64,000 nucleotides of DNA from Pseudomonadota bacterium (GCA_023404705.1 JAEYAU010000234.1:48215-112214), one strand, 5' to 3'; shown: positions 26,449-35,292, numbered from the stretch's first letter. Notes: a model not told the origin generated them from the sequence alone. Made by a program: numbers and translations.

Positions 26449-26492
26449 GTCAATGGCAATGAACCCTTTGCGTCAATGGCAATGAACCCTTT
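26449..26492. repeat. Two tandem 23-bp direct repeats
   Basis: GTCAATGGCAATGAACCCTT (plus T) occurs at 26449-26469 and again at 26472-26492, with a 23-bp period. They lie between the M24-like gene and egtB. They may be a duplicated binding site or a recent slippage duplication. Confidence 0.7.
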
Positions 26493-26672
26493 ACGGCCTC
26501 GTGAGTTTGAATCTTTCGGGGTACCGCATTCGTCATACAGAAGACTCAGGGATCACGTCGCCGTGAGGCGGGTACAGCGCGGTCGCCAATACTGCCAAGC
26601 TGTGACACGGGACACCGTGATGGTCCGGCCGCCGCGTGCCGGCGGTTCGTGCGTGGAGTGAGGGAGGTCGCG

Positions 26673-27920
26673 ATGTCGATTGCCGCATCGATTGCCCGTG
26701 AACAGCATGCGGATGCGAGCGAGCGCCGCGCCCATTGGCGCGAGGCCTTCCGTCTCGTTCGCGGCGAGACCGAGCGCCGTGCCGCGCCGCTCTCCGCCGA
26801 GGACCAGGTCGTGCAGTCCATGCCGGACGCAAGCCCGACCAAGTGGCACCGCGCACATACGACCTGGTTCTTCGAGCAATTCCTGCTCGTGCCGCACCTT
26901 GCGGGATACGAGGTGTTCGACGAGCGCTTCGCCTATCTGTTCAACTCCTACTACGTCGCGGCCGGGCCGCGGCACGCGCGGCCGAAGCGCGGCATGCTTA
27001 CGCGGCCGGGCCTTGCCGAGGTGGCGGATTATCGCGCCCATGTGGATGCAGCCGTGGAGCGGCTGCTCGAGACCGCCGATGCAGCGGCGCTCGATACCGT
27101 GCTGGCGATCGTGGAGATCGGGCTCCATCACGAGCAGCAGCATCAGGAGCTGATGCTCACCGACATCCTGCACCTGTTCGCGCAAAACCCGGTTGCACCG
27201 GTTTATGCGGCGGACTGGGCGTTGCCGAGCAGCCAAGGCATCGCCGTGGTGCGGCACGAGAGCCACGAGATCGCCCGGGGCATCCATTGGATCGGCCACG
27301 ACGGCGAGGGCTACAGCTTCGACAATGAGGCGCCGCGCCACGAGGTGCTGCTGCAGCGCGTGCGCATGGCGCGCCGGCTGGTCACCAATCGCGAGTGGCT
27401 CGAGTTCATGGCGGACGGCGGCTACACCACCGCGGCGCTGTGGCTCTCCGATGGCTGGGCCACGGTGCAGAGCGAGGCCTGGCAGGCGCCCGGCTACTGG
27501 CAGCAGGAGCGCGACGGTCAGTGGCGCGTGATGACGCTCGCGGGCCTCAAGCCGGTCGATCCGGCCGCGCCGGTGTGCCACGTCAGTTACTACGAGGCCG
27601 ACGCCTTCGCGCGCTGGGCCGGCAAGCACCTGCCGACCGAGCAGGAGTGGGAAGTCGCGGCGCGGGCCGGCGAGCTTTCCGACGCCTTCGGCATCGTCTG
27701 GCAATGGACGCGCAGCGCCTATGCGCCCTATCCGGGCTATCGCGCGGCGCCGGGCGCGCTCGGCGAATACAATGGCAAGTTCATGATCAATCAGATGGTG
27801 CTGCGCGGCAGCTCCTGCGCGACGCCCGAGGGTCATTCGCGCGCCACCTACCGCAACTTCTTCTATCCGCCTTCGCGCTGGCAGTTCACCGGACTGCGGC
27901 TCGTCGATTATCCCGCCTGA
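26673..27920 (+). CDS. egtB: Ergothioneine biosynthesis sulfoxide synthase EgtB
   Basis: A 415-residue non-haem iron enzyme. The N-terminal DinB-like domain supplies iron ligands: a His in WHRAHTTW (59 or 62), and HHEQQH (152-157). The C-terminal formylglycine-generating-enzyme-like domain includes LPTEQEWEVAAR, GIVWQWTRSAYAPYPGY and GLRLVDYP. EgtB joins trimethylhistidine (hercynine) to a thiol donor with O2. The ATG at 26673 follows GAGGGAGG. It is followed 23 bp later by egtD. No egtA/egtC is nearby, so cysteine rather than gamma-glutamylcysteine may be the donor (inference). Confidence 0.93.
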   Translation: MSIAASIAREQHADASERRAHWREAFRLVRGETERRAAPLSAEDQVVQSMPDASPTKWHRAHTTWFFEQFLLVPHLAGYEVFDERFAYLFNSYYVAAGPRHARPKRGMLTRPGLAEVADYRAHVDAAVERLLETADAAALDTVLAIVEIGLHHEQQHQELMLTDILHLFAQNPVAPVYAADWALPSSQGIAVVRHESHEIARGIHWIGHDGEGYSFDNEAPRHEVLLQRVRMARRLVTNREWLEFMADGGYTTAALWLSDGWATVQSEAWQAPGYWQQERDGQWRVMTLAGLKPVDPAAPVCHVSYYEADAFARWAGKHLPTEQEWEVAARAGELSDAFGIVWQWTRSAYAPYPGYRAAPGALGEYNGKFMINQMVLRGSSCATPEGHSRATYRNFFYPPSRWQFTGLRLVDYPA

Positions 27921-27943
27921 TCAACCCCCAAAGAGTATTGAGC

Positions 27944-28915
27944 ATGAGCGCACTCCCCCAAACTGCGCTGCGTGAGCGCCATCAGGACTGTCTCGACAAT
28001 TTTGCGGCCGATGTGCTGGCCGGCCTTTCGGCTACGCCGAAGCGGCTGCCGGCGAAATATTTCTACGACAGCGCGGGCTCGCTGCTGTTCGAGGAGATCA
28101 CGCGGCTGCCCGAATATTACCCGACGCGCACCGAAATCGGCATATTCGAGGATAAGGCGAGCGAGATTTCTGCCCTGCTGCCGCGCGGCGCGGCGCTCGT
28201 CGAGTTCGGCAGCGGCTCGACCCAGAAAGTGCGCACGCTGTTGCGCGCCTCGCCGCAGATCGCGGCCTATGTGCCGGTCGACATCTCGGCGGATTATCTC
28301 GCCGAGGAATCGCGCGGGCTCGAGCGCGACGTGCCGCGCCTCGCGGTGCTGCCCGTGGCGGCGGATTTCACCAAGCCTTTCGAATTGCCGGCCGCGGTGC
28401 GCGGGCGCCGCAGTGTCGGCTTCTTCCCGGGCTCGACCATCGGCAATTTCGAGCCCGTGGAGGCGGCGGCCTTCCTGCGGCTCGCGGCCGACGTGCTGGG
28501 TCCGGGCGCGCGGATGATCGTCGGCGTCGATCTCGTGAAGGACAGGCAAGTCCTGCACGCGGCCTACAACGACGCGGCGGGCGTCACCGCGAAATTCAAT
28601 CTCAACCTGCTGGTGCGGATCAATCGCGAGCTCGGCGCCGACTTCGACATCGCGGCGTTCCGGCACCGCGCCTTCTACAATGAGAAGCTCCGGCGCATCG
28701 AGATGCATCTCGAAAGCCTGAAGGATCAGGCCGTGCGCATCGCGGGGCGCAGCATCACGTTTCGCGCCGGCGAAACGATCCACACCGAGAACAGCTACAA
28801 GTACGATCCCGACACGTTCCGCACGCTGGCGCAGGCCGCGGGCTGGCGTTCGATCGCGCTGTGGACCGACGCGCGGAAGTATTTCTCGGTGCACGCGCTG
28901 GAGCTCGGTTCGTAG
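27944..28915 (+). CDS. egtD: L-histidine N-alpha-methyltransferase EgtD
   Basis: A 323-residue SAM-dependent enzyme that trimethylates histidine to hercynine, the first step of ergothioneine synthesis. Hallmarks are PKRLPAKYFYDSAGSLLFE, LVEFGSGSTQKVR (SAM site), FFPGSTIGNFEP, NLNLLVRINRELGADFD and IHTENSYKY. It is in an operon with egtB. Its TAG stop (28913-28915) is formed by the first bases of a palindromic repeat that starts at 28912. Confidence 0.95.
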   Translation: MSALPQTALRERHQDCLDNFAADVLAGLSATPKRLPAKYFYDSAGSLLFEEITRLPEYYPTRTEIGIFEDKASEISALLPRGAALVEFGSGSTQKVRTLLRASPQIAAYVPVDISADYLAEESRGLERDVPRLAVLPVAADFTKPFELPAAVRGRRSVGFFPGSTIGNFEPVEAAAFLRLAADVLGPGARMIVGVDLVKDRQVLHAAYNDAAGVTAKFNLNLLVRINRELGADFDIAAFRHRAFYNEKLRRIEMHLESLKDQAVRIAGRSITFRAGETIHTENSYKYDPDTFRTLAQAAGWRSIALWTDARKYFSVHALELGS

Positions 28916-29060
28916 GGTGTGCTCAGCGCGTCCGAGGCCTTTCGGCGAGACAATGACTTGATCGCGCTGAGCGCACGCGTGCGGCGGTTCAGCACGCGTG
29001 CGCTCGGCGGATGACGCTCATCGCGCGACGGCAACTCACGGGCCGCCGAGCACACCCTAC
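28912..29060. repeat. Cloverleaf repeat, GTAGGGTG family, copy 1
   Basis: Outer arm GTAGGGTGTGC (28912-28922) with GCACACCCTAC (29050-29060). Left arm GCTCAGCGCG (28921-28930) with CGCGCTGAGC (28963-28972). Middle arm GCGCACGCGTGC (28971-28982) with GCACGCGTGCGC (28992-29003). Right arm GCTCGGCGG (29002-29010) with CCGCCGAGC (29043-29051). Every arm is perfectly complementary. It lies between egtD and the MetE-like gene, both on the plus strand. Confidence 0.85.
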
Positions 29061-29064
29061 GCTG

Positions 29065-29080
29065 CCCACTGCGCAGTGGG
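29065..29080. repeat. 16-bp perfect palindrome CCCACTGCGCAGTGGG
   Basis: A perfect dyad just after cloverleaf copy 1 and about 60 bp before the MetE-like start. The CCCACT/AGTGGG arms recur at 47670 and 47830, so this is either a small repeat family or an operator. Its position would suit a regulator of the MetE-like gene. Confidence 0.6.
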
Positions 29081-29142
29081 ACACGTTGGTGTGGCGCGCG
29101 GCGCCCCGATAGGCTATTGGCGGCCATCGGGGAGAACGCTCA

Positions 29143-30309
29143 ATGAAAACCAGCCGCGACCGCATTCTGACCACCCATGTCGGCAGCCTGCCGCGCAACG
29201 AGGTGCTGACCGATCTGCTGATCCGCCGCGAGGCCGGCGAGAAGATCGACGCCGGCACCATGGGCGCCGAGATGGACAAGGCGGTCGCCGAAGTGATCGC
29301 GCAGCAGGTCAAGGCCGGCATCGACATCGGCAATGACGGCGAGCAGCAGCGCGTCGCGTTCCAGACCTATATGGCGCAGCGCATGTCCGGCTATGGCGGC
29401 GAATCCAGGCGCCGCGCCGGCAAGGACTTCATGGAGCACCCGGACCTGGTCGCGACCTTCGTGCGCCGCTTCCCGCAGCGCGCCAAGATCTCCAATGCGC
29501 CGCAGGCGGTGGCCGAGATCAAGTACAACGACACGAGCGCCATCAAGGACGAGATCGACCGATTCAAGCGGCAGGCCGCGGGCGCGTCGTTCGTCGAGGT
29601 GTTCATGACGGCGCCGTCGCCCGGCATCGTCTCGACGACGCTGCTCAATGCGCATTACGATTCGCACGAGGCTTATCTGATGGCGCTCGCGCGCGAGATC
29701 AGCAAGGAATACAGGGCGATCACCGAGGCCGGGCTGATCCTGCAGATCGACGCGCCCGATCTCGCCATGGAGCGCGTGATGCAGTTCCAGGACGAGACCG
29801 ACGAGGGCTTCGTCAAGATCTGCGAATTGCATCTCGCGGCGATCAACAAGGCGATCGAGGGCATCCCGCGCGAGCGCGTGCGGCTGCATGTCTGCTGGGG
29901 CAACTGGGAAGGGCCGCATGTCTACGACATCGCGCTCTCGCGCATCCTGCCGGTGCTCTACCAGGCGAAGGTCGGCGCGCTCTCGATCGAGTTCGCCAAT
30001 CCGCGCCACGCCCATGAATACGCGGCGCTCAAGCGTCACCCGTTCCCGAAGGACATGATCCTGGTGCCGGGCGTGATCGAGTCGACGAGCAATTTCGTCG
30101 AGCACCCCGAGGTGGTCGCCATGCGCATCGAGCAGGCGGTCGCGGCGGTCGGCGACCGCGAGCGCGTGATCGCGTCCACGGACTGCGGCTTCGGCACCTT
30201 CGCGGGCCGCGAATGGGTGGTCGCGAGCGTGGTCTGGCCGAAGCTCAGGTCGTTGCGCGAAGGCGCGGATCTGGCCTCGGCGCGGCTCTGGGGGAAGAGC
30301 GCCGCCTAA
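29143..30309 (+). CDS. Cobalamin-independent methionine synthase II-like protein
   Basis: A 388-residue homologue of the C-terminal catalytic domain of MetE, without the N-terminal domain. It begins RILTTHVGSLPR, contains RLHVCWGNWEGPH (zinc His and Cys) and STDCGFGT (second zinc Cys). Such short MetE-type proteins transfer methyl groups to or from thiols; the actual donor and acceptor are unknown. GGGGAGA precedes the ATG. Confidence 0.88.
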   Translation: MKTSRDRILTTHVGSLPRNEVLTDLLIRREAGEKIDAGTMGAEMDKAVAEVIAQQVKAGIDIGNDGEQQRVAFQTYMAQRMSGYGGESRRRAGKDFMEHPDLVATFVRRFPQRAKISNAPQAVAEIKYNDTSAIKDEIDRFKRQAAGASFVEVFMTAPSPGIVSTTLLNAHYDSHEAYLMALAREISKEYRAITEAGLILQIDAPDLAMERVMQFQDETDEGFVKICELHLAAINKAIEGIPRERVRLHVCWGNWEGPHVYDIALSRILPVLYQAKVGALSIEFANPRHAHEYAALKRHPFPKDMILVPGVIESTSNFVEHPEVVAMRIEQAVAAVGDRERVIASTDCGFGTFAGREWVVASVVWPKLRSLREGADLASARLWGKSAA

Positions 30310-30330
30310 GCGCCGCGACGACTCGTCCAG

Positions 30331-30436
30331 GGCGCAATAGGCGCGCAGCGCCGTATTGCGCCGTCGACCTCGCAACAGGCGCATCCGTATGTGGAGAGTC
30401 TCTTGGCGCAATACGCCGCGATGCGGCTATTGCGCC
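30331..30436. repeat. Double-hairpin repeat, GGCGCAATA type
   Basis: Hairpin 1 is GGCGCAATA (30331-30339) with TATTGCGCC (30354-30362), the stem extended by GGCGC-GCA-GCGCC. Hairpin 2 is GGCGCAATA (30405-30413) with TATTGCGCC (30428-30436), extended by GCCGC/GCGGC. Because all four arms are interchangeable, alternative cruciforms can form. It lies between convergent genes. The next gene's stop lies in an adjacent GTAGGG (minus strand). Confidence 0.75.
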
Positions 30437-30446
30437 CCTACGGGCC

Positions 30447-30707
30447 CTACGCGGTTCGGCCGCGCAGCATCCGCGCGAGAAAGATCAGGATGCAGGCTCC
30501 GACGAAGCCGGCGATGAGGTAGCCAAGCCAGCCGCCGAGCTGCACGCCGAGCAAGCCGAGGAGAAAGTTGGCGACGGCTGCGCCGATGATGCCGAGGACG
30601 ATGTTCGCGAGCATGCCCATGTCGCTCTTCATGAACTGCTCGGCGAGCCAGCCCGCGATGCCGCCGATGATGATCGCCGCGATCCAACCGACTGCTTGTC
30701 CTTCCAT
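30447..30707 (-). CDS. GlsB/YeaQ/YmgE-family small membrane protein
   Basis: An 86-residue protein with three hydrophobic helices and the Gly-rich signature GWIAAIIIGGIAGWLAEQFM, then ANIVLGIIGAAVANFLLG and LIAGFVGACILIFLARM. The family is linked to stress response; its biochemical role is unknown. GGAG lies upstream of the ATG at 30707. Confidence 0.9.
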   Translation of the reverse strand: MEGQAVGWIAAIIIGGIAGWLAEQFMKSDMGMLANIVLGIIGAAVANFLLGLLGVQLGGWLGYLIAGFVGACILIFLARMLRGRTA

Positions 30708-30948
30708 GACCGTCTCCTGACCTTGGGAAAAGCCCAACTGATGGAGGTGCCCACGGGTTCCATCTTGAGACGAATGGGTCCGGGCGGGCAACTCTGCCGT
30801 CGGGCGTACCGGCTATGCGCGGCAGCCACGCGGTGGCACCCCAGACGGGGGATTTTCGGTGGGCCAAATCGCGCAAATTTACATCTGGCGCGCCCTCATG
30901 GATCATGGGATTGAAGCCGAAACATCAAGCTGCCGACAGGAGACGCCC

Positions 30949-32244
30949 ATGGACGACACGGTCCGCAAGATCAGCGCCGAGGACATCAATCCTCGCTTCA
31001 ACTGGGGCCGTGCCCTGCCGGCGCTCGGCACCATGGGCGTCGACTTCGAGGAGCGCGTCGACTACCGGCGCCTGCACCGCTACCGGCTCGGCCGCGCGCG
31101 TCAGGCGCTGGAGAAGTCGGACCTCGGCGCCTTGCTGGTGCTCGACGTCAACAACATCCGCTATCTGACCTCGACCAAGATCGGCGAGTGGGAGCGCGAC
31201 AAGCTCTGCCGCTGGGCGCTGCTGACCCGCTCGTCGCCGGATCCGATCCTGTGGGACTTCGGCTCGGCGGCCGTGCACCACAAGCTCTATACGCCCTGGC
31301 TGAAGCCCGAGAACTGCAAGGCCGGCCTGCTCGGCATGCGCGGCACCGTCGATCCGGCCTTCGGCCTGATGAAGAAGCACGCAGAGGAGATCGCCTCGCT
31401 CATCCGCGAGGCGGGGGTCGGCGACATGCCGGTCGGCGTCGATCTGATCGAGCCGCCGATGCTGTTCGAATTGCAGAAGGCCGGCCTCAACATCCAGGAC
31501 GGCCAGCAGGTGATGCTGGAAGCGCGCGAGATCAAGAACATCGATGAGATCGCGCTGCTCAACCGCGCGGCCGCGATGGTGGACGGCGCCTATGACCTGA
31601 TCAACGAGAAGCTCCGGCCGGGCGTGCGGGAGAACGACATCGTCGCGATGGTCAACGAGTTCCTCTATCGCCACGGCTCCGACGACGTCGAGGCGATCAA
31701 CGCGATCTCGGGCGAGCGCTGCAATCCGCATCCGCACAATTTCACGGATCGCATGCTGCGCCCGGGCGACCAGGCCTTCTTCGATATCCTGCAGTCCTTC
31801 ATGGGCTATCGCACCTGCTACTACCGCACCTTCAATGTCGGCCGCGCGACGCCCGTGCAGCACGACGCCTATAAGAAGGCGCGCGAGTGGCTCGACAAGG
31901 CGATCGAGCTGATCAAGCCCGGCGTCATGACCGACAAGGTCGCGAGCGTGTGGCCGAAAGCCGAGGAGTTCGGATTCCCGGACGAAATGTCGGCCTTCGG
32001 CCTGCAGTTCGGGCACGGCCTCGGCCTCGCGCTGCACGAGCGGCCGATCATCTCGCGCGTGATCTCGCTCTCGAACCCGACCGAGATCAAGGAAGGCATG
32101 GTGTTCGCGCTCGAGACCTACTGCCCCGCGAAGGACGGCTACTCGGCAGCGCGCATCGAGGAAGAGGTCGTCGTGACCGACAAGGGCTGCAAGGTGATCA
32201 GCCTGTTCCCGGCCGAGGAGCTGCCGATCGCCAACCGCTACTGA
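30949..32244 (+). CDS. M24-family Xaa-Pro peptidase-like protein
   Basis: A 431-residue pita-bread fold protein. Most metal-ligand positions are kept: Asp in FFDILQ, His in FGHGLGLALHE, Glu in MVFALETY and Glu in ARIEEEVVVT. The second Asp of the canonical motif is replaced in GYRTCYYRTF. The segments RCNPHPHNFTDR and GYRTCYYRTF resemble the DMSP-cleaving DddP branch of M24 as well as Xaa-Pro dipeptidase-like proteins, so peptidase activity should not be assumed. The ATG at 30949 has AGGAGA upstream. Confidence 0.82.
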   Translation: MDDTVRKISAEDINPRFNWGRALPALGTMGVDFEERVDYRRLHRYRLGRARQALEKSDLGALLVLDVNNIRYLTSTKIGEWERDKLCRWALLTRSSPDPILWDFGSAAVHHKLYTPWLKPENCKAGLLGMRGTVDPAFGLMKKHAEEIASLIREAGVGDMPVGVDLIEPPMLFELQKAGLNIQDGQQVMLEAREIKNIDEIALLNRAAAMVDGAYDLINEKLRPGVRENDIVAMVNEFLYRHGSDDVEAINAISGERCNPHPHNFTDRMLRPGDQAFFDILQSFMGYRTCYYRTFNVGRATPVQHDAYKKAREWLDKAIELIKPGVMTDKVASVWPKAEEFGFPDEMSAFGLQFGHGLGLALHERPIISRVISLSNPTEIKEGMVFALETYCPAKDGYSAARIEEEVVVTDKGCKVISLFPAEELPIANRY

Positions 32245-32266
32245 GCCTCGGGCGCGGGGCGCCGCC

Positions 32267-33163
32267 ATGCAGATCGGCTTCGTCGGCCTCGGCGTGATGG
32301 GCAGCCGCATGCTGCGCCATCTGGTGGCGGCCGGCCATGGCGCGACGGTCTACGACATCGATCGCGCAACGCTCGATCGGGTGGCGGCCGAGAATGGCGC
32401 AGCGGCGGTGGACTCGCCGCGCGCCGTTGCCGAGGCCTCCGAGATCGTCATCACGATGCTGCCGAACGGCCATGTCGTGCGCGACGTGGTCTTCGGCAAG
32501 GACGGTCTCGCCGCCGGCTTCCGTCCCGGCGCGCTGCTGCTCGACACATCCTCGGCCGAGCCGTGGATCACGCGCGAGATCGCGGAGCGGCTCGCCGCGC
32601 AGGGGATCGAGATGGTGGATGCGCCGGTCTCGGGCGCCGAGGAGGGCGCGCGCACTGCGACGCTGGTGTTCATGGTGGGCGGCAGCGATGCCGCGGTGGC
32701 ACGGGCGCGGGTGCTGCTCGCGCTGATGGGCCGGGAGATCTTCCATCTCGGTCCGCTCGGCGCCGGCCACACCATGAAGACCATCAACAATCTCGCAACC
32801 GCGCTCACCTTCCTCGGCACCGCCGAGGCGCTGATGATCGGCAAGTCCTACGGTCTGAACGCCAGGGCCATGGTGGACGTGCTCAACGTCTCGACCGGCT
32901 ACAGCTTCGTCTCGCAGAAGCGGCTCGGCTCCGACGTCATCACGCGCAAGTTCGAGGATCAGTTCAAATTGGATCTGATGCTCAAGGACATGGGCATCGC
33001 CAACCAGCTCGCCGCCGAGCGCGAACTGCCGGTGCCGATGAGCGTCCTCGGGCGCGACCTCTGGCGCCGCGCCGTCGAGGAGCTGGGCGAGGGGAGCGTC
33101 ACGACCGAGATCGTGCGCTGGTACGAGCGGCAAATGGGCTTCGAGCTGAAGGACGAGCCGTGA
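32267..33163 (+). CDS. Beta-hydroxyacid dehydrogenase (3-hydroxyisobutyrate dehydrogenase family)
   Basis: A 298-residue NAD(P)-dependent dehydrogenase. It has the Rossmann motif IGFVGLGVMG, the substrate loop DAPVSGAEEGA and the catalytic Lys in GHTMKTINN. It probably oxidises a short 3-hydroxy acid. It lies 22 bp after the M24 gene and overlaps the next small gene by 4 bp (GTGA), so the three probably form one transcript. Confidence 0.9.
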   Translation: MQIGFVGLGVMGSRMLRHLVAAGHGATVYDIDRATLDRVAAENGAAAVDSPRAVAEASEIVITMLPNGHVVRDVVFGKDGLAAGFRPGALLLDTSSAEPWITREIAERLAAQGIEMVDAPVSGAEEGARTATLVFMVGGSDAAVARARVLLALMGREIFHLGPLGAGHTMKTINNLATALTFLGTAEALMIGKSYGLNARAMVDVLNVSTGYSFVSQKRLGSDVITRKFEDQFKLDLMLKDMGIANQLAAERELPVPMSVLGRDLWRRAVEELGEGSVTTEIVRWYERQMGFELKDEP

Positions 33164-33396
33164 CCGAGCCGTGGCGCCCGCAGCGGATCCCGACGCCGAA
33201 GGAGCAGGCGGAGCAACGCTCGCGGCTGATCAGGATCATCCTCTGGGCCGCGGCGGCGTTGCCGCTGATCTTCATCGTCATGGCCTTCGGCTACAGCGAT
33301 CAGGCGCCGGCGGGCTTGCGCGACCTCACGATGAAGATCGACGGCGCCTTCGGCTCGCCGGTCTGGGAGATCCTGAAGCGGGTCGCGGCGCGCTGA
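33160..33396 (+). CDS. Small single-pass membrane protein, translationally coupled
   Basis: A 78-residue ORF starting at a GTG that overlaps the dehydrogenase stop (GTGA), with AAGGA upstream. It has a basic N-terminus and one transmembrane helix (IILWAAAALPLIFIVMAFGY). The overlap and membrane helix argue for a real gene; I recognise no family. Confidence 0.6.
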   Translation: MTEPWRPQRIPTPKEQAEQRSRLIRIILWAAAALPLIFIVMAFGYSDQAPAGLRDLTMKIDGAFGSPVWEILKRVAAR

Positions 33397-33432
33397 CCTT
33401 GGCCTGCCGCACGGCTGCTCTATGATCGAAGC

Positions 33433-35136
33433 ATGACTCGCCCATTCATCGAACGCGCGATCGACCAGGCGCTCGGCCGCAACGCGGCCGATCTCGTGAT
33501 CAAGAACGTGCGGCTGCTCGACGTCATCACCGGCGCAATGCCCGAGACCGACATCGCGATCTGCGGCGACCGCATCGTCGGCACTTTCGAAAGCTACAGC
33601 GGCGCGTGCGAGATCGACGGGCACGGCCTCACCGCGGTGCCGGGCTTCATCGATACGCACCTTCACGTCGAATCCTCGCTGGTGACGGCGCACGAGTTCG
33701 ATCGCTGTGTGCTGCCGCACGGCGTTACCACGGCGATCTGCGATCCGCACGAGATCTCCAACGTGCTCGGGCTCGCGGGCATCCAATATTTTCTCGACAG
33801 CGCGCGGGCGACCGTGATGGACCTGCGGGTGCAGCTCTCCTCCTGCGTGCCCGCGACCGCGTTCGAGACCTCGGGCGCGCGGCTCGAGGCGGATGATTTG
33901 GCGCCGCTCGCCGACCATCCCAAGGTGATCGGCCTCGCCGAGATGATGAATTTCCCGGGCGTGCTCGCGAAAGATCCGGGCGTGATGGACAAGCTCACGG
34001 CTTTTGCGGCGCGCCATATCGACGGGCATGCGCCGCTGCTGCGCGGGCGCGACCTCAACGGCTATCTGGCGGCCGGCATCCGCACCGATCACGAGACCAC
34101 GACCTTGGCGGAGGCGCGCGAGAAGCTCGCCAAGGGCATGACCGTGCTGATCCGCGAAGGCTCGGTCTCCAAGGATCTGCACGCGCTGGTCCCGCTGATC
34201 ACGACCGATAGCTCGGCGTTCCTCGCCTTCTGCACCGACGACCGTAACCCACTCGACATCGCGGAGGAGGGCCATCTCGATTACATCATCCGCACCGCGA
34301 TCAAGCGCGGCGCGCCGCTGCACCACGTCTATCGCGCGGCGAGCTGGTCGGCCGCGAACGCCTTCGGACTGCGCGACCGCGGTTTGCTCGCGCCCGGCAA
34401 GCGCGCCGACATCGTGCTGGTGGAGGATCTGGAAGCCTGCGCCGTGCGGCAGGTGATCGCGGCGGGGCGGCTCGTCGAAGCCGAACTGTTCGCGGCACGC
34501 CCCGCGGTCGCGCCGAGGGGGCTCGACTCGGTGAAGCTGTCACCCGTTGCGGCAGAGGACTTCCGCGTACCGGCCTCGGGTCCATCCACACAGGTCATCG
34601 GCGTCGTGCCGGGCCGCATCATCACGCAGCGCGTGGTGCGCGACCTCCGGGTGCAGGGCGGCGCGAAGACGGTCGACCTCGACAACGACGTGATCAAGGT
34701 CGCGGTCGTGGCGCGCCACGGCAAGAACCGCAACATCGGCCGCGGCTTCGTCACGGGTTTCGGCCTCAAGCGCGGCGCGATCGCGTCGTCGGTCGGGCAC
34801 GACAGCCACAATATCTGCGTGGTCGGCGCCGACGACCGCGACATGGCGATTGCGGTGAACCGCCTGATCGAACTGCAGGGCGGCTTCGTGGTGGCCGAGG
34901 GCGGCGCCGTACGCGGTGAGCTCGCGCTGCGGTTCGCAGGGCTGATGTCGGTGAAGTCGTTCGAGGAGGTGCGCGCGGAGCTGCTCGCGCTGCGCCAGGC
35001 CGCCAAGGCGCTCGGCTGCACGCTCGCCGAGCCGTTCCTGCAGATCGCGTTCCTGCCGCTGCCGGTGATCCCGCATCTCAAGATCACGGATTTCGGGCTG
35101 TTCGACGTGGACCGGTTCGAGCTGGTGGATGCTTAG
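33433..35136 (+). CDS. ade: Adenine deaminase
   Basis: A 567-residue amidohydrolase that converts adenine to hypoxanthine and ammonia. The metal site begins with DTHLHVESS, followed by VLPHGVTTAICDPHEISNV, which is characteristic of Ade-type deaminases. GLAEMMNFPGV, FCTDDRNP and the C-terminal VGHDSHNICVVGADD follow. Its length matches the family. It is followed by a cloverleaf repeat 3 bp after the stop. Confidence 0.93.
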   Translation: MTRPFIERAIDQALGRNAADLVIKNVRLLDVITGAMPETDIAICGDRIVGTFESYSGACEIDGHGLTAVPGFIDTHLHVESSLVTAHEFDRCVLPHGVTTAICDPHEISNVLGLAGIQYFLDSARATVMDLRVQLSSCVPATAFETSGARLEADDLAPLADHPKVIGLAEMMNFPGVLAKDPGVMDKLTAFAARHIDGHAPLLRGRDLNGYLAAGIRTDHETTTLAEAREKLAKGMTVLIREGSVSKDLHALVPLITTDSSAFLAFCTDDRNPLDIAEEGHLDYIIRTAIKRGAPLHHVYRAASWSAANAFGLRDRGLLAPGKRADIVLVEDLEACAVRQVIAAGRLVEAELFAARPAVAPRGLDSVKLSPVAAEDFRVPASGPSTQVIGVVPGRIITQRVVRDLRVQGGAKTVDLDNDVIKVAVVARHGKNRNIGRGFVTGFGLKRGAIASSVGHDSHNICVVGADDRDMAIAVNRLIELQGGFVVAEGGAVRGELALRFAGLMSVKSFEEVRAELLALRQAAKALGCTLAEPFLQIAFLPLPVIPHLKITDFGLFDVDRFELVDA

Positions 35137-35139
35137 ATT

Positions 35140-35287
35140 GTAGGGTGTGCAAAGCCGGCCGATGCCTTGCGACTTCGCTCTGCGTTCATCCGGCTTTGCG
35201 CACGCGTTGCTGAGCTGCCGTACGCGTGCGCACGCGCGATCACCTCATCGTGCCGCCGCGCCGCCTCGGCGCGCGTGCACACCCTAC
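35140..35287. repeat. Cloverleaf repeat, GTAGGGTG family, copy 2
   Basis: Outer arm GTAGGGTGTGC (35140-35150) with GCACACCCTAC (35277-35287). Left arm GCAAAGCCGG (35149-35158) with CCGGCTTTGC (35190-35199). Middle arm GCGCACGCGT (35198-35207) with ACGCGTGCGC (35222-35231). Right arm GCACGCGC (35230-35237) with GCGCGTGC (35271-35278). It fills the gap between the convergent ade and dehydrogenase genes. Confidence 0.85.
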
Positions 35288-35292
35288 GAAGA

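Noticed and set aside
30949..32244. Firm annotation as DMSP lyase DddP
   Set aside because: The motif resemblance is suggestive, but I cannot confirm the catalytic and metal residues without an alignment, and M24 peptidases share much of the same sequence.
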